The notes under the pieces are model-generated. The model was not told the DNA's origin, ran no database searches, and saw only the letters and a list, made by a program, of their open reading frames with translations. This document shows, one piece after another, positions 42,819 to 42,973 of a stretch of 42,973 bases of DNA. Origin of the DNA: Vannielia sp. GTDB taxonomy: Bacteria; Pseudomonadota; Alphaproteobacteria; Rhodobacterales; Rhodobacteraceae. Position 1 is the first letter of the stretch, and every line of letters starts with the position of its first letter. Location: contig NZ_JARGND010000027.1 of assembly GCF_029212645.1 (NCBI RefSeq), forward strand, positions 1 through 42,973, in the 5' to 3' direction. A program made the position numbers and the translations under genes.

Positions 42819-42954
42819 GCGAACAATGGCTTGTTGGGTGGCTTTGGCCTGTGTGGCGGGGGCTGATCCGGGCTTCTGGAAAAATGAATGGCCGCGCACT
42901 GATTTTTCACGCAGAAGCGTGGAAAATTGGGCGGAAATCTTGTCGCGGCTATGA
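42805..42954 (+). pseudogene. 5' part of a DUF3179-like secreted protein gene, interrupted by a stop
   Basis: From ATG 42805, with GGAGG six bases upstream, the frame gives a signal-peptide-like start (MGFLLRTMACWVALACVAGA) and then DPGFWKNEWPRTDFSRRSVE and NWAEILSRL before TGA at 42952-42954. The mature start agrees with the N-terminus of DUF3179 proteins, where I would expect EIxSGGPxxDGIPAI next; here the frame is lost at that point. The window ends 19 bases later, so I cannot tell a pseudogene from a sequencing error or a short ORF. Confidence 0.5.
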
Positions 42955-42973
42955 TGCGACGAAAAGGCTGGCT

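Overview
The window looks like a chromosomal stretch of a marine Rhodobacterales (Roseobacter-group) alphaproteobacterium. Evidence: high GC with strong third-position GC; an acidic C-terminal tail on ribosomal protein bL9; a pyruvate dehydrogenase E1-beta that carries its own lipoyl domain; split fab gene clusters; and, centrally, a complete gene transfer agent (GTA) head-tail cluster of the Rhodobacter capsulatus type.

Layout. 1-1300: 3' end of tRNA-Leu(UAG), a lower-GC accessory stretch with a GNAT acetyltransferase, then a hairpin-rich non-coding stretch ending in a terminator just before tig. 1323-4770 (+): tig, a conserved protein with macrodomain-like motifs, rsgA. 4875-7377 (-): a Tat-exported CpdB-type nucleotidase and a lipoprotein lytic transglycosylase. 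7524-8225 (+): an unknown membrane-anchored protein. 8348-9613 (-): rpsF-rpsR-rplI. 9940-12591: a small membrane protein, a periplasmic YceI protein, and a cytochrome b561-YceI fusion gene broken by a one-base frameshift. 12788-18064 (+): fabD-fabG, acpP, a small secreted protein, fabF-mltG.

18176-33378 (+): the GTA unit. It has a good sigma-70-like promoter, a leader containing a strong intrinsic terminator and a 10-codon ORF, then terS(g1), terL(g2), portal(g3), prohead protease(g4), capsid(g5), connector(g6), head-tail adaptor(g7), tail completion(g8), major tail(g9), two tail chaperones(g10, g10.1), tape measure(g11), baseplate and hub proteins(g12, g13), NlpC/P60 peptidase(g14), the 1313-residue TIM-barrel 'megatron'(g15), a DUF2793 protein and a small helical protein, closed by a 12-bp terminator hairpin. 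There is no integrase, replication or holin gene, so this is a domesticated particle cluster, not a prophage.

33753-42954: cysE; a decayed AhpD/carboxymuconolactone-decarboxylase-like gene; the pdhA-pdhB-pdhC operon on the minus strand (E2 linker carries a hexanucleotide tandem repeat); ftsB; class I fructose-bisphosphate aldolase; pgk; then two overlapping cyclophilin genes on the plus strand and, at the right edge, the start of a DUF3179-like gene with an in-frame stop.

The most interesting unexplained signals are the terminator/mini-ORF leader in front of the GTA operon, the structured region upstream of tig, the stem-loop in the capsid-connector gap, the cytochrome b561-YceI frameshift, the AhpD-like pseudogene and the hairpin that covers the ribosome-binding site of the last gene. 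All statements come from reading the sequence; no database search was run.
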